A DNA stretch of 64,000 nt from NCBI GenBank assembly GCA_016844945.1, contig JAERTJ010000162.1, positions 1-64,000 of the forward strand, read 5' to 3'. Below the pieces are notes generated by a model. It was not told the origin of the DNA, did not search any database, and worked only from the letters and a program-made list of their open reading frames with translations. A program made the position numbers and the translations under genes. Positions within the stretch are counted from its first letter, which is position 1; each line of letters begins with the position of its first letter. Source of the DNA: Fidelibacterota bacterium. Its GTDB lineage: Bacteria; Fidelibacterota; UBA8477; JABMPR01. Positions 9,722 to 19,106 of the stretch are shown piece after piece.

Positions 9722-11665
9722 CTATTCTTTCGGTTTGATGACCAGAACTGCCTGATCGACGGCTACTGCATCTGTATAAAAATCCCGTAATTTTTTGTAT
9801 TCACTCGGTGGATGTACAAGTTTGTTAAGCTGCTGAGTCCATGCAATCTGTACCATATTGTCTATGGGTTGAATCCTTTTCTGGAAAGCGATTCCTGGTC
9901 CGCGAATATTTGCATTATCAGGTGTTTCTACCACTTCGTAGCCTGGAGGAAGTTCCAAATTCACAACTTCTTTGATGTTGAATGTTTTGTAGAATTCAAT
10001 GTCGTGATTTCGTTCATCTTTCACCAGACTATTGCTTCGGAAACCGTGGAAAAAAGTTGTGGGTAGGTAACTCAAGTCTGAACCAGGTACAAAATATTCA
10101 GGAATCTGGAAATGGACCAGGGTAACCACGGGTTTGCGGAAATCATCGGCGTTCGTTTCAACGGTTACACTATCCACAATAACCCCAGGGAGATGGTCTA
10201 CAATGTTGTCATAGGCAAAGGTCTCATCATCCTTTGCATCTGCATAAGATGACCGACTACTTGAAGCATAATACCCGGTGGAACTGATCTGGAAACTGCC
10301 AGTGAGAGTTCCCGTTTCATCCAGTTTACAAGTTGTAACCACATTTCTTCTGCTTACCTGAGTGTCTGTTGGAAAGAGGACAAAGTCTGATTCACCTTCC
10401 GTAAGGACAAGTCCTGCCCCAGAGTAATTGCTTGCGGGCATGAGATCGAAGGTTGAATAGGTGTATCCCGCATCATGAAGTGTCAGTTTCTTGTTTTGGT
10501 CGAGACGTACAATTACGTGATTAAAATCGCCTATAGAGGGACTTCTGGGATTGACTCTGCCATTGAAACGTTGACTGATCAGAACAGGATCCGCATTATA
10601 CCCAGCCAGGCGCATGAGAGCGGTCATGAGAAGATTCTTTTCTACAGGGCTACCCTGGCGTCTTTTTATGACCTCTTTCATGGGATCAGGGTATTTACTA
10701 TTAGCAGATGATCTTGTTAATCTATCACGAACAAATACAAAGATATCTCTGGGTTGAAGCCCTGCTGTTGGATCTTCAGGTTGAATCTCAGCAAGGAGCT
10801 TTTTTAAAGCACCACTGGAATGCATGTAGGAATCGTAGTGCTCATCAAGCAAATATTTGGTCAAATCTTCCCATTCTTTGATAAAGGTGATATCATTATA
10901 TGGATCTCTATAGCGAACCATCTGCATACTGATTGAGAACAGATGATCCTCACGGTTATACATATAAGGTTCATCTTTAACGGGGGGCAGATCATAGAAT
11001 TCCCAGGTATATTTACTCAGGTTCTTTTCGTAGGGTGTGTCGAAATCCAATCTTTCGGGTTCTCTGTAAGAGGGCGGCAAATTTCTGGTTAAAGCCGTAT
11101 ACTCAAATCCCTGGGTAAGCGTCATTGAGAATAGCGAATATTCCGTTCTCAAGTAACTCTGAAAATACTTTGGTTGAACCGCAGCAATGTTTGTAGATCT
11201 GTATTTATACTGATATTCAATGATACACTGCTCTTCCACACCGGGGAGCGCAAAAACCTTATACATCCACCTTTTTTCATTGCCCTCCTCAAAAATATCA
11301 TCCTTATTGAGTTTAATTCGACTGCCATCAGGGAGAATGGTATGTGCCTTTATTTCAGTCACCCTGTGTGTGTGCCAGTAGGGAATACTCACATCTGCAT
11401 ATTCTTTGCCTGCTTCAGTGAATATCTGGATACGCACGTGGCGTTCTCTTATGATATCCCACTCTTGTGAATCGATGTACATCTTTTCCCTGTCAAAGAC
11501 CACCACTGCATCAGGGCTGTCCGTATAGGGGGATTCCGTTCGTTCAAATTCCTGTGGACCAATTTTATTCCAGTGATCCGAAAATAGTGAAGCTGGTGCG
11601 CAGTTGTAGACAACTGTGCATGCTAATACAATAAGTATTATGTTTACTTGGCGCATGTTAATCAT
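9722..11665 (-). CDS. DUF3857/transglutaminase-like lipoprotein lacking the catalytic cysteine
   Basis: A 647-residue putative lipoprotein (signal MINMRQVNIILIVLACTVVYNC, lipobox ending YNC). GGGG lies 6 bases before the ATG at 11665 and decides that start. It has the same layout as its neighbour at 7882-9717: DUF3857 domain, transglutaminase-like core and C-terminal beta-region. In the core, the GDC segment that holds the nucleophile elsewhere reads GSP here (Pro340 in place of Cys). The His (H383 in FNHVIVRL) and Asp (D398 in LHDAGYTY) positions are kept. I infer a non-catalytic homologue with a binding or scaffolding role alongside the intact enzyme encoded 4 bases downstream. First gene of the leftward run that ends with tryptophanase. 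Confidence 0.83.
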   Translation of the reverse strand: MINMRQVNIILIVLACTVVYNCAPASLFSDHWNKIGPQEFERTESPYTDSPDAVVVFDREKMYIDSQEWDIIRERHVRIQIFTEAGKEYADVSIPYWHTHRVTEIKAHTILPDGSRIKLNKDDIFEEGNEKRWMYKVFALPGVEEQCIIEYQYKYRSTNIAAVQPKYFQSYLRTEYSLFSMTLTQGFEYTALTRNLPPSYREPERLDFDTPYEKNLSKYTWEFYDLPPVKDEPYMYNREDHLFSISMQMVRYRDPYNDITFIKEWEDLTKYLLDEHYDSYMHSSGALKKLLAEIQPEDPTAGLQPRDIFVFVRDRLTRSSANSKYPDPMKEVIKRRQGSPVEKNLLMTALMRLAGYNADPVLISQRFNGRVNPRSPSIGDFNHVIVRLDQNKKLTLHDAGYTYSTFDLMPASNYSGAGLVLTEGESDFVLFPTDTQVSRRNVVTTCKLDETGTLTGSFQISSTGYYASSSRSSYADAKDDETFAYDNIVDHLPGVIVDSVTVETNADDFRKPVVTLVHFQIPEYFVPGSDLSYLPTTFFHGFRSNSLVKDERNHDIEFYKTFNIKEVVNLELPPGYEVVETPDNANIRGPGIAFQKRIQPIDNMVQIAWTQQLNKLVHPPSEYKKLRDFYTDAVAVDQAVLVIKPKE

Positions 11666-11804
11666 TGATTTCCCCTCAAACGAATTGCAGTAATTGAAAA
11701 GGTCAGTTTAATTGATATAGGGATCACAACAAGCTTTAAGTGACTGGAAGCTCTCCATCCTTAAAAAAATGTGTGATAAATGGAAACAAAATACATTTTA
11801 AGGC

Positions 11805-12722
11805 ATGTATACTTCTGTCATGAGATTCAAAACACGCACCCTGGCAATTAGCTTCCTGTTCCTTATAGGGACTTGTTTGGCAGAAACACCATCCTATCAG
11901 TTGCTGACCTATCCTTTTAGCAATCGGGCGGCAGCTATGGGGGGCACTCGAGCGGTGGATCCTTCAGGCAATCTTGATATACAGGGTAACCCGGCAGGTG
12001 CAAGCTTTATTCAGGGCATGCAGGCGCAGCTTGGATTTGTCAATCATCTCGTGGGGATAAGAGGCTATAATGTCGCTGGAGTTATTCCCCTGGAGCGTCA
12101 TCGAATCATCGGTGAGCTCATATACTTTGACTATGGTCAGTTTGATAAAACTGATGTGGTGGGTACGACCCTGGGAACCTTTGGCTATCATGAACTGGCT
12201 AGCTCACTGGGTTATGCTTTTAAGTTCTCCGAAAGAATCCGCTTGGGTGGTCGTGTAGGACTGTATCAAAGGGTTGCTGATGGTATTAGTTCAGGTGATT
12301 TTTTTTATGACCTGGGTGGGGTATATCACAAGGAGCAGGATTCCCTCACTGTGGGCATCTACCTGAGCTCAAACTCGTTAGGTGAAGGAGAGGAGACATT
12401 CCCGACTCAACTTCATATTGGCACATCGAAAATTTTATCCCATCTACCCTTGCGCCTCAATCTTGAAGGTGTCCTGGGTCGTGATGAAGCCCTGCGTTTT
12501 GTGGTGGGTGGAGAAATCTTCGTCCATCCAAATTTTAAGGTGCGGCTTGGGATGAATACCAATCGATTTGATCTGCAAACAGGTGTCACAGAATCTGACT
12601 TCATCGCAGGTGGATCTGCCGGATTTGCTATCAATTGGAAAGGTATGGTTATCGAATCCGCGACTCAAAGTTTTGGTGCTGCTGGATGGATCAGTCAGAT
12701 GTCCCTGGGCTATCGCCTATAG
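11805..12722 (+). CDS. PorV/PorQ-like outer-membrane beta-barrel protein
   Basis: A 305-residue outer-membrane protein. After a signal peptide (…RTLAISFLFLIGTCLAE) comes the hallmark PorV/PorQ (UPF0164) opening: PFSNRAAAMGGTRAV then LDIQGNPAGAS. The remainder consists of alternating strands that end in a terminal aromatic-rich strand (MSLGYRL), as expected for a 14-strand barrel. In Bacteroidota, PorV is the T9SS shuttle and PorQ works at the attachment step; FCB genomes encode several family members and I cannot say which this is. It fits the presence of a T9SS-type sorting domain in the subtilase at 274-3315. ATG at 11805 and at 11820 are both possible starts; neither has a strong ribosome-binding site. 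Confidence 0.75.
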   Translation: MYTSVMRFKTRTLAISFLFLIGTCLAETPSYQLLTYPFSNRAAAMGGTRAVDPSGNLDIQGNPAGASFIQGMQAQLGFVNHLVGIRGYNVAGVIPLERHRIIGELIYFDYGQFDKTDVVGTTLGTFGYHELASSLGYAFKFSERIRLGGRVGLYQRVADGISSGDFFYDLGGVYHKEQDSLTVGIYLSSNSLGEGEETFPTQLHIGTSKILSHLPLRLNLEGVLGRDEALRFVVGGEIFVHPNFKVRLGMNTNRFDLQTGVTESDFIAGGSAGFAINWKGMVIESATQSFGAAGWISQMSLGYRL

Positions 12723-12840
12723 ATTTTGCGTCAATATTTTCCTGACATTCAGGATTAAAAAACCTCCCTTTCCTGGAGCGACCGGTTTTGATCCGGTTGA
12801 TCAAACTCCCCAAAAAAAGATGAGTGATTTAGGTTCTATA

Positions 12841-12900
12841 AGGATTATACTAATCCTCTTAAGGAAATTGGGGTGTGTGATGTGTCACCCACTTAAAAGA
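12841..12900 (+). other. Two small hairpins upstream of the dockerin subtilase
   Basis: The 5' leader of the subtilase gene holds two adjacent inverted repeats: AGGATTA-TAC-TAATCCT (12841-12857) and GGGTG...CACCC (about 12871-12890). Neither is followed by a T-tract. They may be leader structures; no known riboswitch family is recognised. Confidence 0.3.
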
Positions 12901-12930
12901 TTAAAAGGGTTAGGTTCATTCCATAGGCAG

Positions 12931-14517
12931 ATGATGAAGCGCACGTATAAAATATTACTTCTCTCCATACTTATACTCAACCTGAGCTATGCTGGAGCCA
13001 GCCTGTTTGTTGAAAATGACTTGATTGTGCGCTTTGAGGAGGGTGTGACAGAGGCAGATATCGAGATCATTCTCCTAGATGAACCCATCCAGATTGTCAG
13101 ACAGATTAGCCGACCTTTGAATCTCTGGTTGCTAAGGGTAGACCTGGATAAAAAACAATTGTTTCGAGCACAGCGATTCATGCAGGCAGTCCCGGAAGTC
13201 CGCTATGCTCAAAAAGATCATTTTGTGAGCTTGAGAATGGAACCAGATGATCCGTTGTACCCCCAGCAATGGAATTTTCACAACACGGGTATGGATATTA
13301 ACGGCAACCCTTCTGGTGTAGAGGATGCAGATATCGATGCACCCGAAGCCTGGGAGATTTCGACTGGCGGTGTAAACGCTTTAGGTCACAGGATTGTTGC
13401 TGGGGTAGTTGATGGCGGTTGCGATATGCTACACCCAGATTTGATTGATAATCTCTGGATGAACCCTGCTGATACTGCTGGAAACGGGATTGATGATGAT
13501 GGAAATGGCTATATCGACGATTTCCAGGGCTGGAATGCCTATGGTCACAATGGTGACATTCCCATGACAAATTTTGATGCCAATCATGGAACCCATGTGA
13601 GTGGAACTGTAGGTGCCCGAACCAATAATGAGAATCAGGTTGCTGGTGTCAATTGGGAAGTTGAACTTATGATTGTTGCTGGCGCCAGTACGACAACTTC
13701 AATTGCCATGGAGGGTTACAGCTATATACTCGAAAGCAAGTTAGCCTGGTTGGATTCTGGAGGCAATGAGGGTGCGTTTGTGGTAGCTGTCAACTCCAGC
13801 TTCGGGGTTAATTACGGGAATTGTGATTCTTTGAACTACCCGGTCTGGAACGACATGTACAATACCATGGGAGAAGCAGGGATTCTTTCAATTGCTGCCA
13901 CGACAAATAGTCATGTCAATGTTGATGAGGATGGTGATATCCCCACAACCTGTACCAGCCCTTACCTGATCTCAGTAACAAATACCAACAAAAATGATGA
14001 AAAAGTTCATAACGCTGGTTTCGGTGTTGAATCAATTGACCTTGGCGCTCCTGGACTCTCGGTTTTATCAACCTTTTATAATCAGGGTACGGGATTAAAA
14101 TCTGGCACATCTATGTCAGCACCCCATGTGACAGGCGCTGTGGCACTCATGCATGCTGCAGCCAGTTCTGAATTGGCTCAGTATTACGACACGAACCCGG
14201 GTCTTGCTGCACAAATATTCAGATCAATGATTTTAACCACCGTTGATTCGTTGCCGACACTCCAGGGTATTACTGCAACAGGGGGGCGATTAAATCTGCA
14301 TCAGGCTGTTCTTAAGGCCTCCACATGGATGTCTGCAGGGAATGGCGATATGAATCAAGATGGATTTATCAATATCCAGGATGTAGTTATACTGGTGAAT
14401 TTGATCTTGGGAAACATTGAGTCTACACCTGAATTATTGGCAGCTGGTGATCTCAATTACGATGCGGCGATTACTGTGCAGGATCTCGTCAATCTCATTG
14501 CTATCATACTCGACTAA
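12931..14517 (+). CDS. Secreted S8 serine protease with C-terminal type I dockerin repeats
   Basis: A 528-residue subtilase. I start it at the ATG at 12931 (double ATG, weak AGGCAG site) because a signal peptide follows directly (MMKRTYKILLLSILILNLSYAGA); the in-frame extension to 12568 is not credible. An inhibitor_I9/fervidolysin-like propeptide covers ~25-110. The triad is D161 (GVVDGGCD), H219 (NHGTHVSG) and S394 (GTSMSAPHV). A Ca-rich insert DDDGNGYIDDF lies between Asp and His. The C-terminus carries two dockerin-type Ca-binding repeats (GDMNQDGFINIQD at ~472 and GDLNYDAAITVQD at ~506). It therefore differs from the 274-3315 subtilase, which has a T9SS sorting domain. No cohesin is encoded in the window. 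A strong bidirectional terminator follows. Confidence 0.9.
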   Translation: MMKRTYKILLLSILILNLSYAGASLFVENDLIVRFEEGVTEADIEIILLDEPIQIVRQISRPLNLWLLRVDLDKKQLFRAQRFMQAVPEVRYAQKDHFVSLRMEPDDPLYPQQWNFHNTGMDINGNPSGVEDADIDAPEAWEISTGGVNALGHRIVAGVVDGGCDMLHPDLIDNLWMNPADTAGNGIDDDGNGYIDDFQGWNAYGHNGDIPMTNFDANHGTHVSGTVGARTNNENQVAGVNWEVELMIVAGASTTTSIAMEGYSYILESKLAWLDSGGNEGAFVVAVNSSFGVNYGNCDSLNYPVWNDMYNTMGEAGILSIAATTNSHVNVDEDGDIPTTCTSPYLISVTNTNKNDEKVHNAGFGVESIDLGAPGLSVLSTFYNQGTGLKSGTSMSAPHVTGAVALMHAAASSELAQYYDTNPGLAAQIFRSMILTTVDSLPTLQGITATGGRLNLHQAVLKASTWMSAGNGDMNQDGFINIQDVVILVNLILGNIESTPELLAAGDLNYDAAITVQDLVNLIAIILD

Positions 14518-14610
14518 GTTCCCCTCTAAAAAAAATCTGGATGAAACCTGAGCAGAAGCGCTACTTACTAATATTTAGCTATCTTCAGATTGTTTGCTAC
14601 AAAAATAAAA

Positions 14611-14640
14611 AACCCACCGCGTGTGCGGTGGGTTTTTATC
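14611..14640. terminator. Bidirectional intrinsic terminator
   Basis: A perfect 10-bp stem (AACCCACCGC / GCGGTGGGTT, 14611-14620 and 14625-14634) encloses a GTGT loop. T-rich runs follow on both strands (TTTTT on plus, TTTTTATTTT on minus). It sits between the convergent genes at 12931-14517 and 14657-17905 and can stop both. Confidence 0.9.
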
Positions 14641-14656
14641 CTGTTTGGATGTAGGA

Positions 14657-17600
14657 TCAGTACAGGAATTTCATTATGAACATGGCACCTATTCCAGCCA
14701 GTGTGATAAGAAAAGCACCCATCTGTCTGATTGGTGCTTTTGGATCTTGGAAAACATTCACCTCAAACTCATGAAAACTTGAGGAACCTCGAGAATCGAT
14801 GAGCTCAATGATGAATTTATTGGCTCCATCATTGGATCCATCAGGAACCCAGGTGATGAGACCTTCTTCTTCATTCATCTCAGCGCCATTGGGCAATACA
14901 ATTTTTGCATACCTGATTTTATCTTCATTTAAATCACGAGATGATAATTGGTATCGGTATTCGCGATCCATGAGAACAACTGGTGAGGGAGTAGAGGTGA
15001 TTTCGGGTAAGGCGTTTACAAATAGCTCCACCTTTTGAACATTGGTGATAAAACCATCTGTTACACTGACCTTAAACTGAGCCTGGTTAATTTGATCAAT
15101 TTCGGGTGTCCAGCGAATGATGGATCCATCTGTTAACTCAACACCAGCAGGTGCATCATATACCTTATAGATCAATTCCTGATCCGTGTTAAGGTCCAGT
15201 GCTTTCAGTTCATAGACATACTCTTGACCTGCGATGGCCATCGTGTCCGCCTCCGATACAATTAAGGGAGGTGCATTGGCGTATACTGCAAATTTGTAGG
15301 TGTCAGAGCTGTATTTATCTGAGACTTTTACAAACACTTCATTCCAACCCTTTTGACCCTTGGTTGGCGTCCACTTCACCTGACCAGCTGGTGAGATGGT
15401 CATCCCCTTGGGAGCTGTAAGAAATGCGTAACTCAATTTTTGATCTTTATTGAGATCAGTGACGGGAATAGTTGTGGTATATGGCCGGGCAACCGTACCC
15501 AGGGTATCAGTCACACTTCCCAGCACTGGTGCACTATTTACATAAACTGTCACCTTCTGAAGATCATCACGTAATCCGTCTGTCACTGATATAGTAAAGG
15601 TTTGGCGACCTAATTCTGCTTCAGTTGGTGTCCAGGTGATATGGCCACGGCGACTGATGGTCAGATTGGGAATACTGCTTTCTGAAAGCAAAAAGCTGAT
15701 GTCCTGATTGTTGTTCGGGTCATTGACTTCAACATTATAGTTCCAGGGTTTTCCAACTGGGACATGCTCTTCATATTTTGATATGATGACGGGAGGTGTG
15801 TTGGCGAAAAGTGTAAATGAATCCAGCACAGTTGACATATCATCCGTCAGTTCAAACAAAATATCATGGAAACCCGTCTGTTGGGATTCAGGAACCCAGG
15901 TAATCCGACCTGAAGATTCAAGAATTAAATTTTGCGGGGTGCGTAATGGAATCAGTCGGGCTGTATTATTGCTGTTTTTATCCTGAATTTTAACCTGACC
16001 GATATAGGGTTCATTAATAAATGCCACAGGACCCGGTTTTTCCAGAATAAGCGGCAGGATGTTGACATACAGAGTGAACTTTTGCAGAACACGTTCGAAG
16101 CCATCACTCACACCCAAGGTGACATACTGAGAGTCCAGTTGTGTGTCACTGGGAAGCCACCTGATGAGTCCATCTTCATCAACTGCCATTCCGGCGGGTG
16201 CTGAAATGAGCTCATATTCAAAATATTGTTCTTCGTTTAAATCCTCAAGCTGTACCTGATAAAGATACTGCTGCCCTGTTTCGGCCAGTGGAGGCGGATT
16301 AGAAAAAATTTCAGGGACATGATTTACATAAAGGGTAAAGGCAGTGTCCAGACTTTGACCAAATGAATAGGCAATCTGATGGTACCCTAATTGATCGGGT
16401 CCCGGGTTCCAGCGCAGGATAAAATCTTTGCCCAGCCGCATGCCTTCCGGGTATGTTTTAAATTTGACATATGCCTGACCGGGGTCCATTTCCTCTTGAC
16501 GGGGAATGCTGTGTACAAAGCTATCGCCTGCATGAAGAATAACATCTGGCGTTTTGGGTTTTCTGCGGATTTCAGGAACGATGGGTGTTTCCTCTTCCAC
16601 AGGTTCAGCGCTTAACTTTTCCAGTAGCGGAGGAGTCTCCGTTTCTTCATCGGCGACTTCTTCCTCAAGGGGCATTTCATCTTCTGTTTCAACTGCAACG
16701 GCTTCTACGACTTCTGGTTCATTGGCTGCGACTGCCATGAATTGATAGCGTTTTTGTTTCTCAATCAATAAACCGTCCTGGAAGGGAATAGCGCTGGTCG
16801 CAGATATGCTTTCATCGCTGAGTGAGCTAAAGCTGGCATAGCCTGGTTCACGGGATTCTTGTTCCAGATAAGTAACCCTGTCACCAATTCTGAACATGCC
16901 CTCTACCAGATCATCGCCATCCAGTTCAGTGAAATAGAGTTGGTCTACACTGCCAGGCAGGACTTTCCAGATAGAACCACCGCGGTTGATGTCATAGGTA
17001 TAAATGTTGCCCTTGGAGCTACCCAAATAGATTTTTTCACTGCCCGAACCCGCCAGATCAGCAGTCGCCATTGATGAAGAAGTAATTATTTCAGATGCGC
17101 CTGATTTAAGATTCACAGGTGCAAAGGATCGGGTGGTGTATCGATTTTCACCGATTGAAACGATACCTGAGGCAAGCAGCCTACTACCACGTTTCTGAAA
17201 AAGTAAAATGTCATCTTTTTGATTGTTATCCAGATCATTGACCACCAGCATCACAGATGCAGGAATTTTGCTCATTTCTGTTGGTAGTCCAGCATATTCA
17301 ATTTGAATATTTGAAGAGCTTAAATCTCCCTTGACCTCAACAATAAGGAGATTTGCCTGAGGGGCACTAAGAGAAAAAATTAACTCGCTGAGACCATCAT
17401 CATCAATATCGCCAGCTAAAACCTGGGCTGGTCTGGCATAAAGGCCGTTATCTGGTGCCCAGCCCCACTGAAAGGTGGGGACATAGTCAAATTCAGACCC
17501 GGACCATTCAAAACCATATACCCACGGTGCACTGTTTCCATCGGCAGCAGAAATCAGCTTTGAGATAGCAACCAGCTCTGGTCTGCCATTTAAATTTAGG

Positions 17601-17905
17601 TCTGTCAACGTGAACCCAGCCCATTCACCAACCAGGTTTTCCGGTAAGGCGAATCGCCAGGTAACATCAAAGCTACCATCTGGGGTCACTTCGAAAGTGA
17701 TGAGTTCAGAGCTGGATCCGGCGGATTTGCGGATGGCTCCAAAATCGTTATTTCCATTATGATCAAGATCTCCTAGATCCATCAAATGGCTGATGTCACG
17801 TAAGCCGTCAGCCCCCCATAGGTTTGTCATCGATAGAATGATCAGTAGTGGGACTAGCAAGATATGACGTACTACAACATGGCTAAAAAAATGTTTGCTC
17901 ATCAT
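14657..17905 (-). CDS. Large exported Ig-like repeat protein with FG-GAP/VCBS-type N-terminal region and C-terminal membrane anchor
   Basis: A 1082-residue envelope protein. A signal peptide (MMSKHFFSHVVVRHILLVPLLIILSMTNLWG) is followed by ~370 residues with FG-GAP/VCBS-like Ca-binding repeats (MDLGDLDHNGNNDFG, DLNLNGRPELVA, GDIDDDGLSELIF), which suggest a beta-propeller. A strongly acidic linker (residues ~390-450, Glu-rich) precedes seven tandem Ig-like (He_PIG/cadherin-like) repeats of about 85 residues. Each has a WxP motif: RWNPGPD, RWLPSD, TWVPES, TWTPTEA, KWTPTKG, RWTPEID and TWVPDGS. The last ~20 residues (FLITLAGIGAMFIMKFLY) form a hydrophobic C-terminal anchor. This layout suggests a surface stalk or adhesin-like scaffold. 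No catalytic domain is seen. Transcribed alone. Confidence 0.8.
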   Translation of the reverse strand: MMSKHFFSHVVVRHILLVPLLIILSMTNLWGADGLRDISHLMDLGDLDHNGNNDFGAIRKSAGSSSELITFEVTPDGSFDVTWRFALPENLVGEWAGFTLTDLNLNGRPELVAISKLISAADGNSAPWVYGFEWSGSEFDYVPTFQWGWAPDNGLYARPAQVLAGDIDDDGLSELIFSLSAPQANLLIVEVKGDLSSSNIQIEYAGLPTEMSKIPASVMLVVNDLDNNQKDDILLFQKRGSRLLASGIVSIGENRYTTRSFAPVNLKSGASEIITSSSMATADLAGSGSEKIYLGSSKGNIYTYDINRGGSIWKVLPGSVDQLYFTELDGDDLVEGMFRIGDRVTYLEQESREPGYASFSSLSDESISATSAIPFQDGLLIEKQKRYQFMAVAANEPEVVEAVAVETEDEMPLEEEVADEETETPPLLEKLSAEPVEEETPIVPEIRRKPKTPDVILHAGDSFVHSIPRQEEMDPGQAYVKFKTYPEGMRLGKDFILRWNPGPDQLGYHQIAYSFGQSLDTAFTLYVNHVPEIFSNPPPLAETGQQYLYQVQLEDLNEEQYFEYELISAPAGMAVDEDGLIRWLPSDTQLDSQYVTLGVSDGFERVLQKFTLYVNILPLILEKPGPVAFINEPYIGQVKIQDKNSNNTARLIPLRTPQNLILESSGRITWVPESQQTGFHDILFELTDDMSTVLDSFTLFANTPPVIISKYEEHVPVGKPWNYNVEVNDPNNNQDISFLLSESSIPNLTISRRGHITWTPTEAELGRQTFTISVTDGLRDDLQKVTVYVNSAPVLGSVTDTLGTVARPYTTTIPVTDLNKDQKLSYAFLTAPKGMTISPAGQVKWTPTKGQKGWNEVFVKVSDKYSSDTYKFAVYANAPPLIVSEADTMAIAGQEYVYELKALDLNTDQELIYKVYDAPAGVELTDGSIIRWTPEIDQINQAQFKVSVTDGFITNVQKVELFVNALPEITSTPSPVVLMDREYRYQLSSRDLNEDKIRYAKIVLPNGAEMNEEEGLITWVPDGSNDGANKFIIELIDSRGSSSFHEFEVNVFQDPKAPIRQMGAFLITLAGIGAMFIMKFLY

Positions 17906-18091
17906 GGGAACCCATTTCTTTACGATTAAAACTTTTGAATCCTACTCCAAACTTTTAATCAATTTATGGGGCTAAGCCACTGTATGCAATATAAATTTAG
18001 CCTGACACTTAAAGTAAATTCTTAAAAGACTTGTGTAAAAAAATGAGCGTAAGTATATTGTGTCAACTACTTGTTTTAGATTGAAACAAAG

Positions 18092-18127
18092 CACAAGTTA
18101 TCAGGCAAGACTTTGAGATAACTTGTG
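18092..18127. promoter_or_regulatory. 11-bp perfect inverted repeat in the divergent intergenic region 17906-18178
   Basis: CACAAGTTATC (18092-18102) and GATAACTTGTG (18117-18127) form a perfect inverted repeat with a 14-base spacer. It lies between the divergent genes starting at 17905 (minus) and 18179 (plus). It is followed by an A-rich run, not a T-tract, so it is not a terminator for the plus strand. Further ACTTGT words occur near 18030 and 18068. An operator or a leader hairpin are both possible. Apart from this the 270-base spacer holds nothing recognisable. Confidence 0.45.
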
Positions 18128-18178
18128 AATAAAAAAGCATTCGTATAGGTGTCGTAGATTCAGGGAGGTATTTTGAGA

Positions 18179-18919
18179 ATGAAACCATGGTTAAGTATTT
18201 TCATGTCTACGGTTTTGATGACTGGTTCAATTCAAGCACAGTTTTCTGAAGGGCAAGACGTTCTTCGCGGAGCGATTGGTCCTGCTTTTTCTTATATGGT
18301 CTCCTTCGAGTTAGATGAAGCTGCTTTTGCGGACCTGGGCAACTTCACCCTGGATTTTGATATTACAGACGCAGCCAACACAAATAGTATTAACGGTAGC
18401 GGTATGGTTGTTACTGGATTTGAAGGTTTTGGAGAGGTAACACCCCATTGGACGATTGGTATGTACGCCGGACAAGGGGAGTATGCAGCTACTGGAAATG
18501 ATGCTGCAGGTATTGATTATACTGTTAATTTTGTTTTGAGTAGTGTGGGAATTACGGCTGAATTCAATACTCACTCTCGTTCCCGTCTCAAACTTCTGGG
18601 GGGCTCAATGTTTGGAATAGGGCAGGCCTCCATGGTTGCCAGCTCCTCCCCGGCAAATGAAAGTTGGACAGATATTGTATCTGGAACAACGGCACGCAAA
18701 TCATTTGAATTGTCAGCCTGGACGCCGGTCATCCAACCTTACCTGGGCTTACGATTTGACATCTCACGGTCCATGGGTATCAAGACTATTGCAGGTTGGA
18801 ATGAACAGGTTGCTTCAGCGGGTAGCTGGAAATTGTATCATAATAAGGTGATAACTGACTCACCGGAAGTCCCTCTGCGCGCTCTGTTTTTCCGATTTCA
18901 ACTCTATGTAATCCTTTAA
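18179..18919 (+). CDS. Exported protein of unknown function, probably an outer-membrane barrel
   Basis: A 246-residue protein from ATG 18179; GGGAGG at 18163-18168 is 10 bases upstream (an in-frame TTG at 18173 is closer, at 4 bases). A signal peptide (MKPWLSIFMSTVLMTGSIQAQ) is followed by Gly-, Asn- and Thr-rich beta-strands with aromatic ends, finishing in RALFFRFQLYVIL, a terminal strand typical of outer-membrane barrels. No catalytic motif and no family I can name. It is separated from the downstream ctpA-like gene by ~190 bases that include two small hairpins (19009-19022 and 19040-19060), so it is probably a single-gene unit. Confidence 0.7.
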   Translation: MKPWLSIFMSTVLMTGSIQAQFSEGQDVLRGAIGPAFSYMVSFELDEAAFADLGNFTLDFDITDAANTNSINGSGMVVTGFEGFGEVTPHWTIGMYAGQGEYAATGNDAAGIDYTVNFVLSSVGITAEFNTHSRSRLKLLGGSMFGIGQASMVASSSPANESWTDIVSGTTARKSFELSAWTPVIQPYLGLRFDISRSMGIKTIAGWNEQVASAGSWKLYHNKVITDSPEVPLRALFFRFQLYVIL

Positions 18920-19106
18920 ACGAAACCTGAGTACGCTTAACCTCCTATTCACCTCGTTACAGATCAATCCCCATATTCGTTATGGAATTGTGTATAATTA
19001 TCATGTAACACCCAAATGGGTGCTTTCATCAAATCAATGTGGCTTCTATTTTACAAGCCATGAATAAATTGGAACCTTGGGTTTAAACAAGGATTAGAAG
19101 AGAGTT

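Noticed and set aside
12568-12930. Long in-frame extension of the dockerin subtilase
   Set aside because: It overlaps the end of the PorV/PorQ-like gene and precedes a clear signal peptide starting at 12931.
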